Source: Spirilliplanes yamanashiensis | GTDB taxonomy: Bacteria; Actinomycetota; Actinomycetes; Mycobacteriales; Micromonosporaceae | Direction: 5' to 3' | Length of the DNA: 64,000 nt | NCBI RefSeq assembly: GCF_016863475.1 | Contig: NZ_BOOY01000036.1 | Span: 62,001-126,000, forward strand | Shown here: positions 25,037-33,895 of the stretch, in pieces | How the letters are laid out: each line of letters starts with the position of its first letter | Position numbering within the stretch: position 1 is the first letter of the stretch | Translations under genes and position numbers: made by a program | The notes under the pieces: generated by a model | Database searches by the model: none | What the model was told of the DNA's origin: nothing | Seen by the model: only the letters and a program-made list of their open reading frames with translations

Positions 25037-25999
25037 TCACGCCGGGCGGCGGAACGTGCGCCGGTACGCCGACGGCGGCACGCCGATCTCCCGGGCCAGG
25101 TGGTGCCGCAGGGCGGTGCCGCTGCCCAGCCCGGACCGCCGGGCCACGGCGTCCACGCCCAGGTCGGTGGTCTCCAGCAGCAGCCGGGCGTGCTGCACGC
25201 GCTGGCGCAGCAGCCAGCGGGCCGGGCTCTCGCCGGTCTCGTCGCGGAACCGCCGGGTGAACGTGCGCACGCTCATCCGGGCGTGCGCGGCCAGCCCGGT
25301 CAGCGTGACCGGCTCGGCGAGCCGGTCCAGCGCCCACGCCCGGGTGCGGGCGGTGCCGGCGTCGCCGGTGGCGGGCACCGGCCGCTCGATGAACTGCGCC
25401 TGGCCGCCGTCGCGCCACGGCGGCACCACGCAGCGCCGGGCCGCGGAGTTGGCGACGCCGCTGCCGTGGTCGCGGCGCACCACGTGCAGGCACAGGTCGA
25501 CCCCGGCGGCCACCCCGGCCGACGTGAGCACCTGGCCGTCGTCGACGAACAGCACGTCCGGGTCGAGGCGCACCCGCGGGTACAGCCGCCGGAACCGCTC
25601 CGCCCACGCCCAGTGCGTGGTGGCGGGCCGGTCGTCGAGCAGCCCGGCGGCGGCCAGCACGGCGGCGCCGGTGCAGATCGACATGATCCGCGCGCCCCGG
25701 GCGTGCGCCGCGCGCAGGGCCGCGCCGACGGCCGGCGGGATCGTGCCGTCGGCCAGCGGGGCGCCGTACACGCCCGGCACGACGACGGTGCCGGCCTCGG
25801 CGACCGCGTCGAGGTCGCGGTCGGGCAGCACCCGGAAGCCGCCGGTGCCGCGCACGGGCGCACCGCCGTCGGTGCACGTCGTCACCGTGTACAGCGGCGC
25901 GCCGGTGGCGTCGCGGGCCGCGCCGAACACCTGCGGGGGCACGCCCAGGTCGAAGCTGTTGAGGTCGTCGAGGGCGAGGACCGTCACGCGGTGCGTCAT
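25037..25999 (-). CDS. GlxA family transcriptional regulator (DJ-1/PfpI plus AraC domains)
   Basis: The 320-residue protein combines an N-terminal DJ-1/PfpI amidase-like domain (VTVLALDDLNSFDLGVPPQVF to about residue 190, with the nucleophile-elbow SICTGAAVLAAAGLL) and a C-terminal AraC-type double helix-turn-helix (MSVRTFTRRFRDETGESPARWL). Such regulators respond to small metabolites, often in nitrogen or amine metabolism. ATG 25999 is chosen; an in-frame GTG at 26017 is possible. It is divergent from the MFS transporter gene and probably controls it. Confidence 0.9.
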   Translation of the reverse strand: MTHRVTVLALDDLNSFDLGVPPQVFGAARDATGAPLYTVTTCTDGGAPVRGTGGFRVLPDRDLDAVAEAGTVVVPGVYGAPLADGTIPPAVGAALRAAHARGARIMSICTGAAVLAAAGLLDDRPATTHWAWAERFRRLYPRVRLDPDVLFVDDGQVLTSAGVAAGVDLCLHVVRRDHGSGVANSAARRCVVPPWRDGGQAQFIERPVPATGDAGTARTRAWALDRLAEPVTLTGLAAHARMSVRTFTRRFRDETGESPARWLLRQRVQHARLLLETTDLGVDAVARRSGLGSGTALRHHLAREIGVPPSAYRRTFRRPA

Positions 26000-26070
26000 G
26001 GCCTGATTCTTGCGCACGATGGCTGTCCGGCCACTCGCCCGCCCGGACCGCGCCCAGCAGACTGGTCGCC

Positions 26071-27378
26071 GTGACCCGCCGCCTGCACCCCGCCTGGCTC
26101 GTGGCCGCCGTGGCGTTCGTCGCCCTCGTCGGCGCGGCCGGCTTCCGCGCCACCCCCGCCGTCATGCTGGGCCCCCTGCACACCGAGTTCGGCTGGTCGC
26201 TCGGCACGATCAGCGCCGCCGTCAGCGTCAACCTCGTCCTGTACGGGCTGACCGCCCCGTTCGCGGCCGCGCTGATGGACCGCTTCGGCATCCGGCGCGT
26301 CGTCACGGCCGCCCTGCTCACCGTCGCGGCCGGGTCCGGCGTCACCGTGTTCATGACCGCGTCCTGGCAGCTCATCCTGTGCTGGGGCGTGCTCGTCGGG
26401 CTCGGCACCGGCTCGATGGCGCTCGCGTTCGTCGCCACCGTCACCGGACGCTGGTTCGTCAAGCGGCGCGGCCTGGTCACCGGCGTGCTCACCGCCGGCG
26501 GCGCCGCCGGGCAGCTCGTCTTCCTGCCGCTGCTGGCCTGGCTCACCGCCGACCGGGGCTGGCGCGCCGCCGCGCTCGTCGTCGCCGGGTCCGCGCTCGC
26601 CGTCGTGCCGCTGGTCTGGTGGCGGCTGCGCGACCGGCCCGCCGACCTCGGCGTCACCCCGTACGGCGCCACCGAGAACCCGCCGGAGGCGCCCCGGGGC
26701 AACGCCGCCCGCGTCGCCGTGCGGGGCCTGCTGGACGCGGCGCGCACCCGGCCGTTCTGGCTGCTCGCCGGCGGGTTCGCCATCTGCGGCGCCACCACCA
26801 ACGGCCTCGTCGGCACCCACTTCATCCCCGCCGCCCACGACCACGGCATGGCCCAGACCACCGCCGCCGGGCTGCTCGCCCTCGTCGGGCTGTTCGACAT
26901 CGCCGGCACCATCGCCTCCGGCTGGCTCACCGACCGCGTCGACAGCCGCGTCCTGCTGGGCGTCTACTACGCCGGGCGGGGCCTGTCGCTGCTCGTCCTG
27001 CCGGCGCTGTTCAGCCAGTCGGCGCAGCCCAGCATGCTGGTCTTCATCGTCTTCTACGGCCTCGACTGGGTCGCCACCGTGCCACCCACCGTCGCCCTGT
27101 GCCGCGAGTACTACGGCGAGCGCGGCGCCGTCGTGTTCGGCTGGGTCTTCGCGGCGCACCAGCTCGGCGCCGCCGTCGCGGCCACCGCCGCGGGCGCCGT
27201 GCGCGACCAGCTCGGCGACTACCTCTACGCCTGGTACGGCGCCGGCGCGCTGGCGCTGATCGCCTCGGTGCTGTCGCTGGCGCTGCGGCCGCGCCGCACG
27301 CCCGCCGCCGGGCCGGCCGGGCCCGGCATCGGCCTGGCCTACCCGGCCGCGGCCTCCGTGTCGGCGCCCGGCTCCTGA
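26071..27378 (+). CDS. MFS transporter
   Basis: The 435-residue protein has twelve hydrophobic helices and the MFS motif A variant DRFGIRR between helices 2 and 3, repeated as DRVDSR between helices 8 and 9. It resembles the oxalate/formate antiporter and monocarboxylate-type branch. The substrate is unknown. GTG 26071 lies seven bases behind a CAGACT box, so a leaderless transcript is possible. The 3' end overlaps the convergent STAS gene by 40 bases. The divergent GlxA-type regulator is the likely controller. Confidence 0.88.
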   Translation: MTRRLHPAWLVAAVAFVALVGAAGFRATPAVMLGPLHTEFGWSLGTISAAVSVNLVLYGLTAPFAAALMDRFGIRRVVTAALLTVAAGSGVTVFMTASWQLILCWGVLVGLGTGSMALAFVATVTGRWFVKRRGLVTGVLTAGGAAGQLVFLPLLAWLTADRGWRAAALVVAGSALAVVPLVWWRLRDRPADLGVTPYGATENPPEAPRGNAARVAVRGLLDAARTRPFWLLAGGFAICGATTNGLVGTHFIPAAHDHGMAQTTAAGLLALVGLFDIAGTIASGWLTDRVDSRVLLGVYYAGRGLSLLVLPALFSQSAQPSMLVFIVFYGLDWVATVPPTVALCREYYGERGAVVFGWVFAAHQLGAAVAATAAGAVRDQLGDYLYAWYGAGALALIASVLSLALRPRRTPAAGPAGPGIGLAYPAAASVSAPGS

Positions 27379-27689
27379 ACCAGCTCGACCACCTCGAGCA
27401 GGCCCGACAGCGCCAGGACCTGGTGCACCATCCGGTCGGCGTTCGCCAGCCGGTACGCGATGCCCGCGTCCCGGGCGCGCTGGAAACCGAAGATCAGCGC
27501 GCCCAGGCCGGTGGAGTCGATGAAGGACAGCCGCCTCAGGTCGACCGTGATCGCGGCCGGGCGGGCGGCGATCGCCTCGTGCACCGCCACCCGGACCTGC
27601 TCCACATTGAGCACGTCGACCTCGCCGTGCAGGGCCACCGTCACCGTGTCACCGGCCGCCGTCACGCGCGCCGCGGGCTGCTCCGTCAC
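27339..27689 (-). CDS. STAS-domain anti-sigma factor antagonist
   Basis: The 116-residue protein is a single STAS domain of the SpoIIAA/RsbV type. It has the VTVALHGEVDVLNVEQVR start and the phosphorylation-site loop DLRRLSFIDSTGLGALIFGFQRA, in which the Ser of DSTG is the usual target of RsbW-type kinases. Unphosphorylated, it would bind and neutralise an anti-sigma factor. GTG 27689 is seven bases behind TACGCT, giving a leaderless start; longer upstream reading is not needed. Confidence 0.9.
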   Translation of the reverse strand: MTEQPAARVTAAGDTVTVALHGEVDVLNVEQVRVAVHEAIAARPAAITVDLRRLSFIDSTGLGALIFGFQRARDAGIAYRLANADRMVHQVLALSGLLEVVELVQEPGADTEAAAG

Positions 27690-27696
27690 GCCGCTC

Positions 27697-27702
27697 AGCG
27701 TA
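27697..27702 (-). promoter_or_regulatory. Leaderless-type -10 box of the STAS gene
   Basis: TACGCT on the minus strand is followed by seven bases and the GTG at 27689. Confidence 0.5.
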
Positions 27703-27791
27703 CGTCGTGGACGCTGCGCTTTCGCGGTGCCCGGCTCACCACGTACGGTAGGCGGCAACGATCACCGGGTGCGGACGCGAGGGGGTTGGCG

Positions 27792-30218
27792 GTGCCGATC
27801 CGTGGCGGACTGCCGCCGCGCAATGCCCGCTTCGTCGGCCGTGAGCCGCTGCTCGGGCGGCTGCGCGAGCGGCTCGCCGCCGGACCGGTCGTGCTGCTGC
27901 CGGACGAGGGCCACCAGCTCGGCGGCGTGGGGCGCACCCAGCTCGCCGTCGAGTACGCCCACCGGCACGCCGACGACTACGAGCTGGTCTGGTGGATCCC
28001 CGCCGAGCAGACCGCCGGGCTGCGCAGCTCGCTGGTCGGGCTCGCCCAGCACCTCGGGCTGCCCGAGGCCCGCGACATCAACCGCACCCTCGGGGCGGTG
28101 CGCGACGCGCTGAGCCGGGGCGAGCCGTACCGCAACTGGCTGGTCGTCTTCGAGAACGCCAACCGGCCCGAGGACATCAAGCCGTACCTGCCCAGCGGCG
28201 CCGGGCACGTGCTGGTCACCTCGCGCAACCCGCGCTGGACCGCCGAGGTCGCCCAGGCGGTGCCGGTGGGGGTGTTCGACCGGGCCGACAGCCTCGAGTT
28301 CCTCCGCCGCCGCCTGCCCGAGCTGCCGGCCGCCGAGGCGGGCGAGCTGGCCACCCGGCTCGACGACGTGCCGATGGCCCTCGACCAGGCCGCCGCGCTG
28401 ATCGCCGCCACCGGCCTGCGCACCGACGAGTACCTGCGTCGCTACGACGAGCAGGCCGGCGCGCTGGCGTACCCGACCCCGATCCAGGTGTCGTGGCACC
28501 TCGCCCTGGCCGGCCTGCGCGCCGCGTCGCCGGCCGCCGCGCAGCTCACCGAGCTGTGCGCGTTCCTGGCCAGCGCGCCCGTCAGCTGGCAGCTGCTGTG
28601 GGCTGCCCGCGGCACCGCCCTGCCCGACGAGCTGGCCCGGGCCGTGCGCGTCGAGCGGCGGCTCAAGGCGGCGATCCGGCTCGTCGGCCGGTACGGGCTG
28701 GCCGAACTGGACCCGCCCGGCGAGACGCTGGTCGTGCACCCGCTGGTGCGGGGCATGCTCGCCCAGCACCTGACCCCGGGCGGGCACGCCGCCGGGTCCG
28801 CCGCGGTGCGGCACATGCTCGCCGCCGCCGACCCGGGCGACCCCGACAACCCCACCCACTGGCCCCGGTACGACGAGCTGGCCCCGCACCTGGTGCACGC
28901 CGACGTCCTCGGCGGCGACGACGAGCAGGTGCGCCAGCTCGCCGTCAACTGCGTCCGGCAGCTCTACGCCAAGGGCGACTACGACTCCAGCCGCGACCTC
29001 GCCGCGCAGGCCGCCGCCCGCTGGACCGACAGCCTCGGCGAGACCGACGAGCAGACGCTCACCGTCTCCTTCCACCTCGCCAACGCGCTGCGGGCCGTCG
29101 GCCGGGTGCACGACGCCCGCGCGCTGAACGCCGTTACCCTGCGCCGCCAGCGCGAGGCCGGCGGCCACGACGACGAGGCGGCGCTCGCCACCGCCAACAG
29201 CGTCGGCGCCGACCTGCGCTTCGCGGGCGACTTCGCCGCCGCCCGCGAGCTGGACGCCGACAACCTGGCCCGGCACCGGCGGCTGTTCGGCCCCGAGTTC
29301 CCGACCACGCTGCGCTGCGCCAACAACCTCGCCGTCGACCTGCGCCTGCTCGGCGACTTCCGGGCCGCCCGCGCGCTCGGCGAGCAGACGCTGCGGCACC
29401 GCCGGCAGGTGCTCGTCGACGGCCACCCCGAGACGCTGTCGTCGCTGAGCAGCCTCGCCTTCGACCGGTACGGGCTCGGCGAGGACGCCGCCGCCCGCGA
29501 CCTGCTGGCCGGGCCGCTCGCCACGTACGCCGGGGTGCTCGGCGCGGACCACCCGATGGTGCTGCTGGCCGGGCGGGTGCACGCGCTGACCGTGCGGCGC
29601 ACCGGCGACCACGAGGCGGCGTGCGAGCTGGCCGCCGCCAACGTGGCGCTGTGCCGGCAGAAGTTCGGCGACCTGAACGTCGAGACGCTCGGCGCGATGG
29701 TGACCCAGGCCAACGCCTGCCGCGCGGCCGGCGACGTGGAGGCCGCGCACCTGCTGCTCGAACGGGTCGTCGGCCGGTACCACGCGGTCCTCGGCGAGGG
29801 GCACCCGTTCACGCTGGCCGCCGCGAGCAACCTCGCCGTCGTCGCCCGCGCCGCCGGCCGCTACGAGCAGGCCCGCGTCATCGACGAGGAGAGCCTGGCC
29901 GGGCTGCGCGCCGCGCTCGGGCCGGACCACCCGTTCACGCTGAGCTGCGCCGCCGGCCACGCGGCCGACCTGGCCGCCGCCGGCGAGGACGAGCGGGCCC
30001 GCGCGGCCGCCACCGAGGTGCTGGCGCGCAGCCGGGCCGTCCGCGGCGAGCAGCACCCGGACACGCTGGCGGCACTGTGGAACCTGGCGCTGCTGGAGGG
30101 CCGGCCGAAGCGGGCGTTCCGCGTGGTCGTCAAGGCGCTCGGCCGCACCCACCCGGTGGCGCTCGCCGCCGCGGCGGGGGTCCGGATCGAGACCGACAGC
30201 GAGCCGCCGCTTCTCTAG
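27792..30218 (+). CDS. fxsT: FxSxx-COOH system tetratricopeptide repeat protein (FxsT-like)
   Basis: The 808-residue protein begins with the FxsT-type lead RGGLPPRNARFVGRE, then an NB-ARC-like ATPase region and about ten TPR units of the ALNAVTLRRQREAGGHDDEAALATAN kind, broken here to stay short: repeats run from about residue 385 to the end. The P-loop reads GGVGRTQ at residues 44-50, with Arg48 where Lys is expected, so ATP hydrolysis is doubtful. The family accompanies FxSxx-COOH peptides and their modifying enzymes; a peptide and hydroxylase are 2-3 kb away. GTG 27792 has a GAGGGGG site. The stop shares CTAG with the convergent GGDEF-EAL gene. Confidence 0.8.
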   Translation: MPIRGGLPPRNARFVGREPLLGRLRERLAAGPVVLLPDEGHQLGGVGRTQLAVEYAHRHADDYELVWWIPAEQTAGLRSSLVGLAQHLGLPEARDINRTLGAVRDALSRGEPYRNWLVVFENANRPEDIKPYLPSGAGHVLVTSRNPRWTAEVAQAVPVGVFDRADSLEFLRRRLPELPAAEAGELATRLDDVPMALDQAAALIAATGLRTDEYLRRYDEQAGALAYPTPIQVSWHLALAGLRAASPAAAQLTELCAFLASAPVSWQLLWAARGTALPDELARAVRVERRLKAAIRLVGRYGLAELDPPGETLVVHPLVRGMLAQHLTPGGHAAGSAAVRHMLAAADPGDPDNPTHWPRYDELAPHLVHADVLGGDDEQVRQLAVNCVRQLYAKGDYDSSRDLAAQAAARWTDSLGETDEQTLTVSFHLANALRAVGRVHDARALNAVTLRRQREAGGHDDEAALATANSVGADLRFAGDFAAARELDADNLARHRRLFGPEFPTTLRCANNLAVDLRLLGDFRAARALGEQTLRHRRQVLVDGHPETLSSLSSLAFDRYGLGEDAAARDLLAGPLATYAGVLGADHPMVLLAGRVHALTVRRTGDHEAACELAAANVALCRQKFGDLNVETLGAMVTQANACRAAGDVEAAHLLLERVVGRYHAVLGEGHPFTLAAASNLAVVARAAGRYEQARVIDEESLAGLRAALGPDHPFTLSCAAGHAADLAAAGEDERARAAATEVLARSRAVRGEQHPDTLAALWNLALLEGRPKRAFRVVVKALGRTHPVALAAAAGVRIETDSEPPLL

Positions 30219-32050
30219 CGGGCGATGCCCGCGTTCTGCCGGACCAGCAGGTCGCCCAGGTCGGCGGCCGGCATCGGGCGGGCGAACAGGAAGCCTTGCG
30301 CCTGGGCGCAGTCCAGGTCGCGCAGCCGGGCGGCCTGCGCCTGGTCCTCGACGCCCTCGGCCACCGGGGCCAGGCCGAACGTGCGGGCGATCTGCAGCAC
30401 CGCCTCCGCCACGGTCGCGCCGTCGGAGTCGTCCATCGCCTGCACGAACGAGCGGTCGATCTTCACCACGTCGACGGGCAGCGCGCCCAGGTGGCTCAGC
30501 GACGAGTAGCCGGTGCCGAAGTCGTCGAGCGCGATCCGCACGCCCAGCTTCTTGAGCGCGCCGAGGATCTCGGCCGAGCCGATCAGGTCGGTCAGCGCGA
30601 CGGTCTCGGTCAGTTCCAGCACCAGCAGGGCCGGGTCGATGCCGGTGTCGTCCAGCACCTCGCGGACCCGCTCGACCAGGTGTGGGTCGGCGAGCTGGCT
30701 GGCGGACAGGTTCACGTTCAGCTCCAGGCCGGGCTGCTGCGCCTGCCAGCCGACCGCCTGGGCGCACGCCTCGCGCAGGATCCACGCGCCGAGGCGGGGC
30801 AGCATGCCGAGCGTCTCCGCCGTGTCGAGGAACGCCACCGGGCCGAGCAGGCCGCGGGTCGGATGGTTCCACCGGACGAGGGCCTCCACGCCGACGGTGT
30901 GCTCGCCGTCGAGGTCGACGATCGGCTGGTAGTGCAGCTCGAACTGCTCCTCCTCCAGCGCGGTCCACAGCTCGGCGGCCTCGCGCCGGCGCTGCTCCTC
31001 GCTGGCCTGCAGCACGGGGTCGTAGCGGCGCACGACGCCCTTGCCGGCCGCCTTCGCGCTGTACAGCGCCTGGTCGGCCTCGCGCATCAGCTGGTCGATG
31101 CCGGCGGCGCCGCCCTCGGTCACGGACAGGCCGGCGCTGGCCCGGATGGTCAGCACCGTCCCGGCGACGACGAGCGGCTGCGCCAGGTCGGCGAGGATGC
31201 GCTCGGCGACCATCTCGGCGGTCGTCACGTCGCTGGTGCGGGGGAGCAGCACCACGAACTCGTCGCCGCCGAGGCGCACGACGGTGTCGTTGGCGCGCAC
31301 GTTGGCCTTCAGCCGCTCCGCGGCGGTGCGCAGCAGCTCGTCGCCCGCGGCGTGGCCCCACGTGTCGTTGACCTGCTTGAAGCCGTCCAGGTCGAACACC
31401 ATGACGGCGGTGGTGGTGGACGGGGTCGCGTCCTCCAGCGCCTCGGCGGCGTGCCGGGCGAACTGGGCGCGGTTGCCGAGCCCGGTCAGCGGGTCCAGGA
31501 ACGCCTGCCGGGCGAGCTGCGCCCGCTGCTTGGTCAGGTCGCGCAGCAGGCCCTGGTTGGTGCGGGTGCCGAGGAACTGCCGGGCGAGGATGGCCGACGC
31601 CACGGACAGCAGCAGCCACGGCGCGACGGGCCCGAGGCCGCCGGTGGTCGCCTGGACCGTCGCGGCCGTGCCGAACCCGGCCACGACCGGCAGGTACGGG
31701 GCGGGCGCCCAGCGGGTCGCCAGCGCCAGCACGGTGGCGGCGGCCGCCACGAACTGCAGCAGCAGCGCCACGAGCGGCAGCGGCGCGATGCCGCCGGACA
31801 GCACGGCCGGCCACGCCACGAGCAGCAGGGAGCCCACGACGGCGGCGCCGTCCAGGACGCGGCGCAGCCGGTCCAGCGGCTCCCAGTCGGCGCGGGTGTG
31901 CCGCACGTAGCCGACGGCGGCCCAGCCGGACAGCACGAGCAGCAGCGCCGACAGCGCCACCACCCAGCCGTCGCCCGGCAGCACAGCCAACCGGCACTGC
32001 ACGAGCACCCCGGCAGCGACTGCGACCGGGAGGAGTCGCATCCGCAACAT
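30215..32050 (-). CDS. Membrane GGDEF-EAL protein (c-di-GMP synthesis and breakdown)
   Basis: The 611-residue protein has five or six N-terminal membrane helices (residues 1-160), a GGDEF domain with intact GGDEF at 261-265 and an intact RxxD inhibitory site (RAND, 252-255), and an EAL domain with EAL at 389-391 and DDFGTGYSS near 505. Both catalytic signatures are complete, so it could make and degrade c-di-GMP, with feedback inhibition. ATG 32050 has GGAGG about seven bases upstream; a GTG at 32071 is possible. It is convergent with fxsT. The PilB N-terminal domain is a possible c-di-GMP target. Confidence 0.93.
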   Translation of the reverse strand: MLRMRLLPVAVAAGVLVQCRLAVLPGDGWVVALSALLLVLSGWAAVGYVRHTRADWEPLDRLRRVLDGAAVVGSLLLVAWPAVLSGGIAPLPLVALLLQFVAAAATVLALATRWAPAPYLPVVAGFGTAATVQATTGGLGPVAPWLLLSVASAILARQFLGTRTNQGLLRDLTKQRAQLARQAFLDPLTGLGNRAQFARHAAEALEDATPSTTTAVMVFDLDGFKQVNDTWGHAAGDELLRTAAERLKANVRANDTVVRLGGDEFVVLLPRTSDVTTAEMVAERILADLAQPLVVAGTVLTIRASAGLSVTEGGAAGIDQLMREADQALYSAKAAGKGVVRRYDPVLQASEEQRRREAAELWTALEEEQFELHYQPIVDLDGEHTVGVEALVRWNHPTRGLLGPVAFLDTAETLGMLPRLGAWILREACAQAVGWQAQQPGLELNVNLSASQLADPHLVERVREVLDDTGIDPALLVLELTETVALTDLIGSAEILGALKKLGVRIALDDFGTGYSSLSHLGALPVDVVKIDRSFVQAMDDSDGATVAEAVLQIARTFGLAPVAEGVEDQAQAARLRDLDCAQAQGFLFARPMPAADLGDLLVRQNAGIAR

Positions 32051-32107
32051 GACCCACCTCCAGCGAGGCACCAGATCGGCCCGGTGCCCGCTGACCTGAG
32101 CAGATGC

Positions 32108-33538
32108 TCAGGCCGGGGCTGTGAGCCAGGCCGCCACCGCCGGCGGGTCGGCGTCCGGGCCGGCCGCGCGGCACACCGCCGCGGCCGCCTCCGGGCGGTC
32201 CAGGCCGGGCGTCACCAGGCTCAGGCCCGCCCACGCGTGGTCGTCGCCGGGGTCGGCGCGCAGCCGGGCCACGTACCCGGCGCGGGCGGCCGCCACGTCG
32301 CCGCGCAGCCACGCCCCGTCCGGGCCGGGCGGCGGCGGGCCACCGGCCAGGTACGCGTGGGCGGCGTCCAGGCGGGGGTTGCGCTCCAGGGCCCGGCCGG
32401 ACGCCGGCCGCAGCGCCACCGGCGCCGGCCCGGGCGGGTCGCCCGCCGCGAACGCCGCCGCCAGCGCCCGCGCGGCGGCCGGGTCGACGGCCAGGTTGCG
32501 CAGCCGCCAGCAGGCCCGGTGGTCGGCGTTCGCGCCGGCGGCCAGCCGCCCGGCCACCGGGTCCACCGGCACGTCGAGCCAGGGCGCCACCCGCGCGGCC
32601 AGGGCCGCGGTGAACCGCTCGCCCGCCGCCGTCAGCCGGCCGTCCGCCCGCAGCCCGGCCGCCGCCGCCGCGACCGCCGAGCGCCGCCGGGCGAACTCGA
32701 ACGCCGCCGCCGGGCCCGGCCCGGCCCGCCAGAAGTCCGTCACCGCCAGGTACGCGTACGCCCCGTGCAGCACCCCCGTCGCCGGGCGGGGGTCGTCGCG
32801 CCAGGGCGAGTAGCCCCGCTCGCCGCCCGGCTCCACCAGGTCGATCAGGTGCAGGACGGCGTTCAGGACGCTGTGCTGGGTCTCGTGCAGCAGCCCCGCC
32901 GCGAACGCCGCCGCGTCCGCCGGCTCCGACAGCGCCACCCCGCCGAAGGCGTGCGCCGACGTGGCGCTGATCCCGCGCGCCCCCGCGTCCGGGCGCACCG
33001 GCACCACGCAGACCAGCACGTCCGCGACCAGCCGCGCCCACGGCCGGTGCCCGTCCACCAGCAGCGGCCACGCCTCGGCCAGCAGCTTCTGCCAGCGCTC
33101 CGCGTCGCCGTCGCCCAGCGGGCCGGCCGGCGGCAGGCCGAGCAGCCCGCGCGCCGGGGCGGCGTCGTCGAGGGCGAGGTCGAGGGTCAGGCCGTCGCGG
33201 GCCGCGGTCAGCCGCCGCACCGGCCGGTCCGCGAGCAGGTCCGGCAGCTCCGCGGCGGCGTCGCCGGTGCGCAGTGCGGCCAGGTGGTGCGCCGCCCACG
33301 CCCCGGTCAGCGGGTACGCCAGCGCCGCGCGCACCCGGCCGGGGGCGCGCCGCTCGGCGTCGGCCAGCTCCGCGTACCACCGGGCGCCGGTGCGCGGCGC
33401 GGCCCGGGCGATCTCGCGCAGCAGCAGCATCGTGCGGCCCAGCTCGGCGCGGCGCAGCCGGTCGACCGTGGCCCGCCCCGCGCGGCCCGCACCCAGCGCG
33501 ACCAGCTCCGCGTCGGACAGGGCCAGCGGCGACGGCAT
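32108..33538 (-). CDS. aKG-HExxH-type peptide beta-hydroxylase
   Basis: The 476-residue protein has the motif HETQH at residues 218-222 within GLLHETQHSVLNAVLHLIDL, typical of the HExxH proteins that accompany FxSxx-COOH and related peptides. Members have been shown to be iron and 2-oxoglutarate dependent hydroxylases acting on beta-carbons of peptide residues, in spite of the metalloprotease-like motif. The N-terminal helical part (1-150) probably binds the precursor. The C-terminal third is Ala-rich with TPR-like helices. ATG 33538 lies one base after the stop of the precursor gene, so the two are made together. In relatives this domain is often fused to a radical SAM enzyme; here it is separate. 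Confidence 0.8.
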   Translation of the reverse strand: MPSPLALSDAELVALGAGRAGRATVDRLRRAELGRTMLLLREIARAAPRTGARWYAELADAERRAPGRVRAALAYPLTGAWAAHHLAALRTGDAAAELPDLLADRPVRRLTAARDGLTLDLALDDAAPARGLLGLPPAGPLGDGDAERWQKLLAEAWPLLVDGHRPWARLVADVLVCVVPVRPDAGARGISATSAHAFGGVALSEPADAAAFAAGLLHETQHSVLNAVLHLIDLVEPGGERGYSPWRDDPRPATGVLHGAYAYLAVTDFWRAGPGPAAAFEFARRRSAVAAAAAGLRADGRLTAAGERFTAALAARVAPWLDVPVDPVAGRLAAGANADHRACWRLRNLAVDPAAARALAAAFAAGDPPGPAPVALRPASGRALERNPRLDAAHAYLAGGPPPPGPDGAWLRGDVAAARAGYVARLRADPGDDHAWAGLSLVTPGLDRPEAAAAVCRAAGPDADPPAVAAWLTAPA

Positions 33539-33539
33539 G

Positions 33540-33728
33540 TCAGAACGCCGAGTTGAAGCCGGCGATCGGCTCGTCCGGGGACTCCAGGTCGGCGGCCAGC
33601 CGGCGCAGCGCGTGCGCCAGGACGTCGTCGCCGGTCGCGGCCAGCTCGGCCAGCGACAGCTCCGTGACGTCGACCAGGGTGGACCGCCACACGGCCGGGC
33701 CGGCCCCGTCACCGGTTGCCTCGTCCAC
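33540..33728 (-). CDS. fxsA: FxSxx-COOH precursor peptide (FxsA-like)
   Basis: The 62-residue peptide ends in FNSAF, matching the FxSxx carboxy terminus that defines the family. The conserved leader features are also present: a VDVTELSLAEL segment, LRRLAADLESPDEPIAGF just before the tail, and an acidic middle. In studied systems a radical SAM enzyme (FxsB) joins the Phe side chain of the FxS core to a neighbouring residue. Here only a hydroxylase gene follows, one base downstream. GTG 33728 has a GGGAGGA ribosome-binding site. It was below typical annotation length cut-offs and is easily missed. Confidence 0.85.
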   Translation of the reverse strand: MDEATGDGAGPAVWRSTLVDVTELSLAELAATGDDVLAHALRRLAADLESPDEPIAGFNSAF

Positions 33729-33895
33729 CCGTCCTCCCTCGCCGGCCGTCCCACGATCAGGTGGTTGTCACGGTACGGCCCGCGCTTCGCGGTGCGTGCG
33801 CCCGGGCACGCCCGGTGGGCTGTTTGGACCGGCTTGGGCCTCCGTGATCGAATGGTCCGCCAGTGGACAGGACTGACCGACGAGGAGACATCCCT

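Noticed and set aside
27762-33380. A continuous minus-strand frame of about 1870 codons and a matching long plus-strand frame.
   Set aside because: They are frame shadows of FxsT, GGDEF-EAL and the hydroxylase caused by 75% GC; the sequence is Arg/Gly/Ala repeats with no domain.
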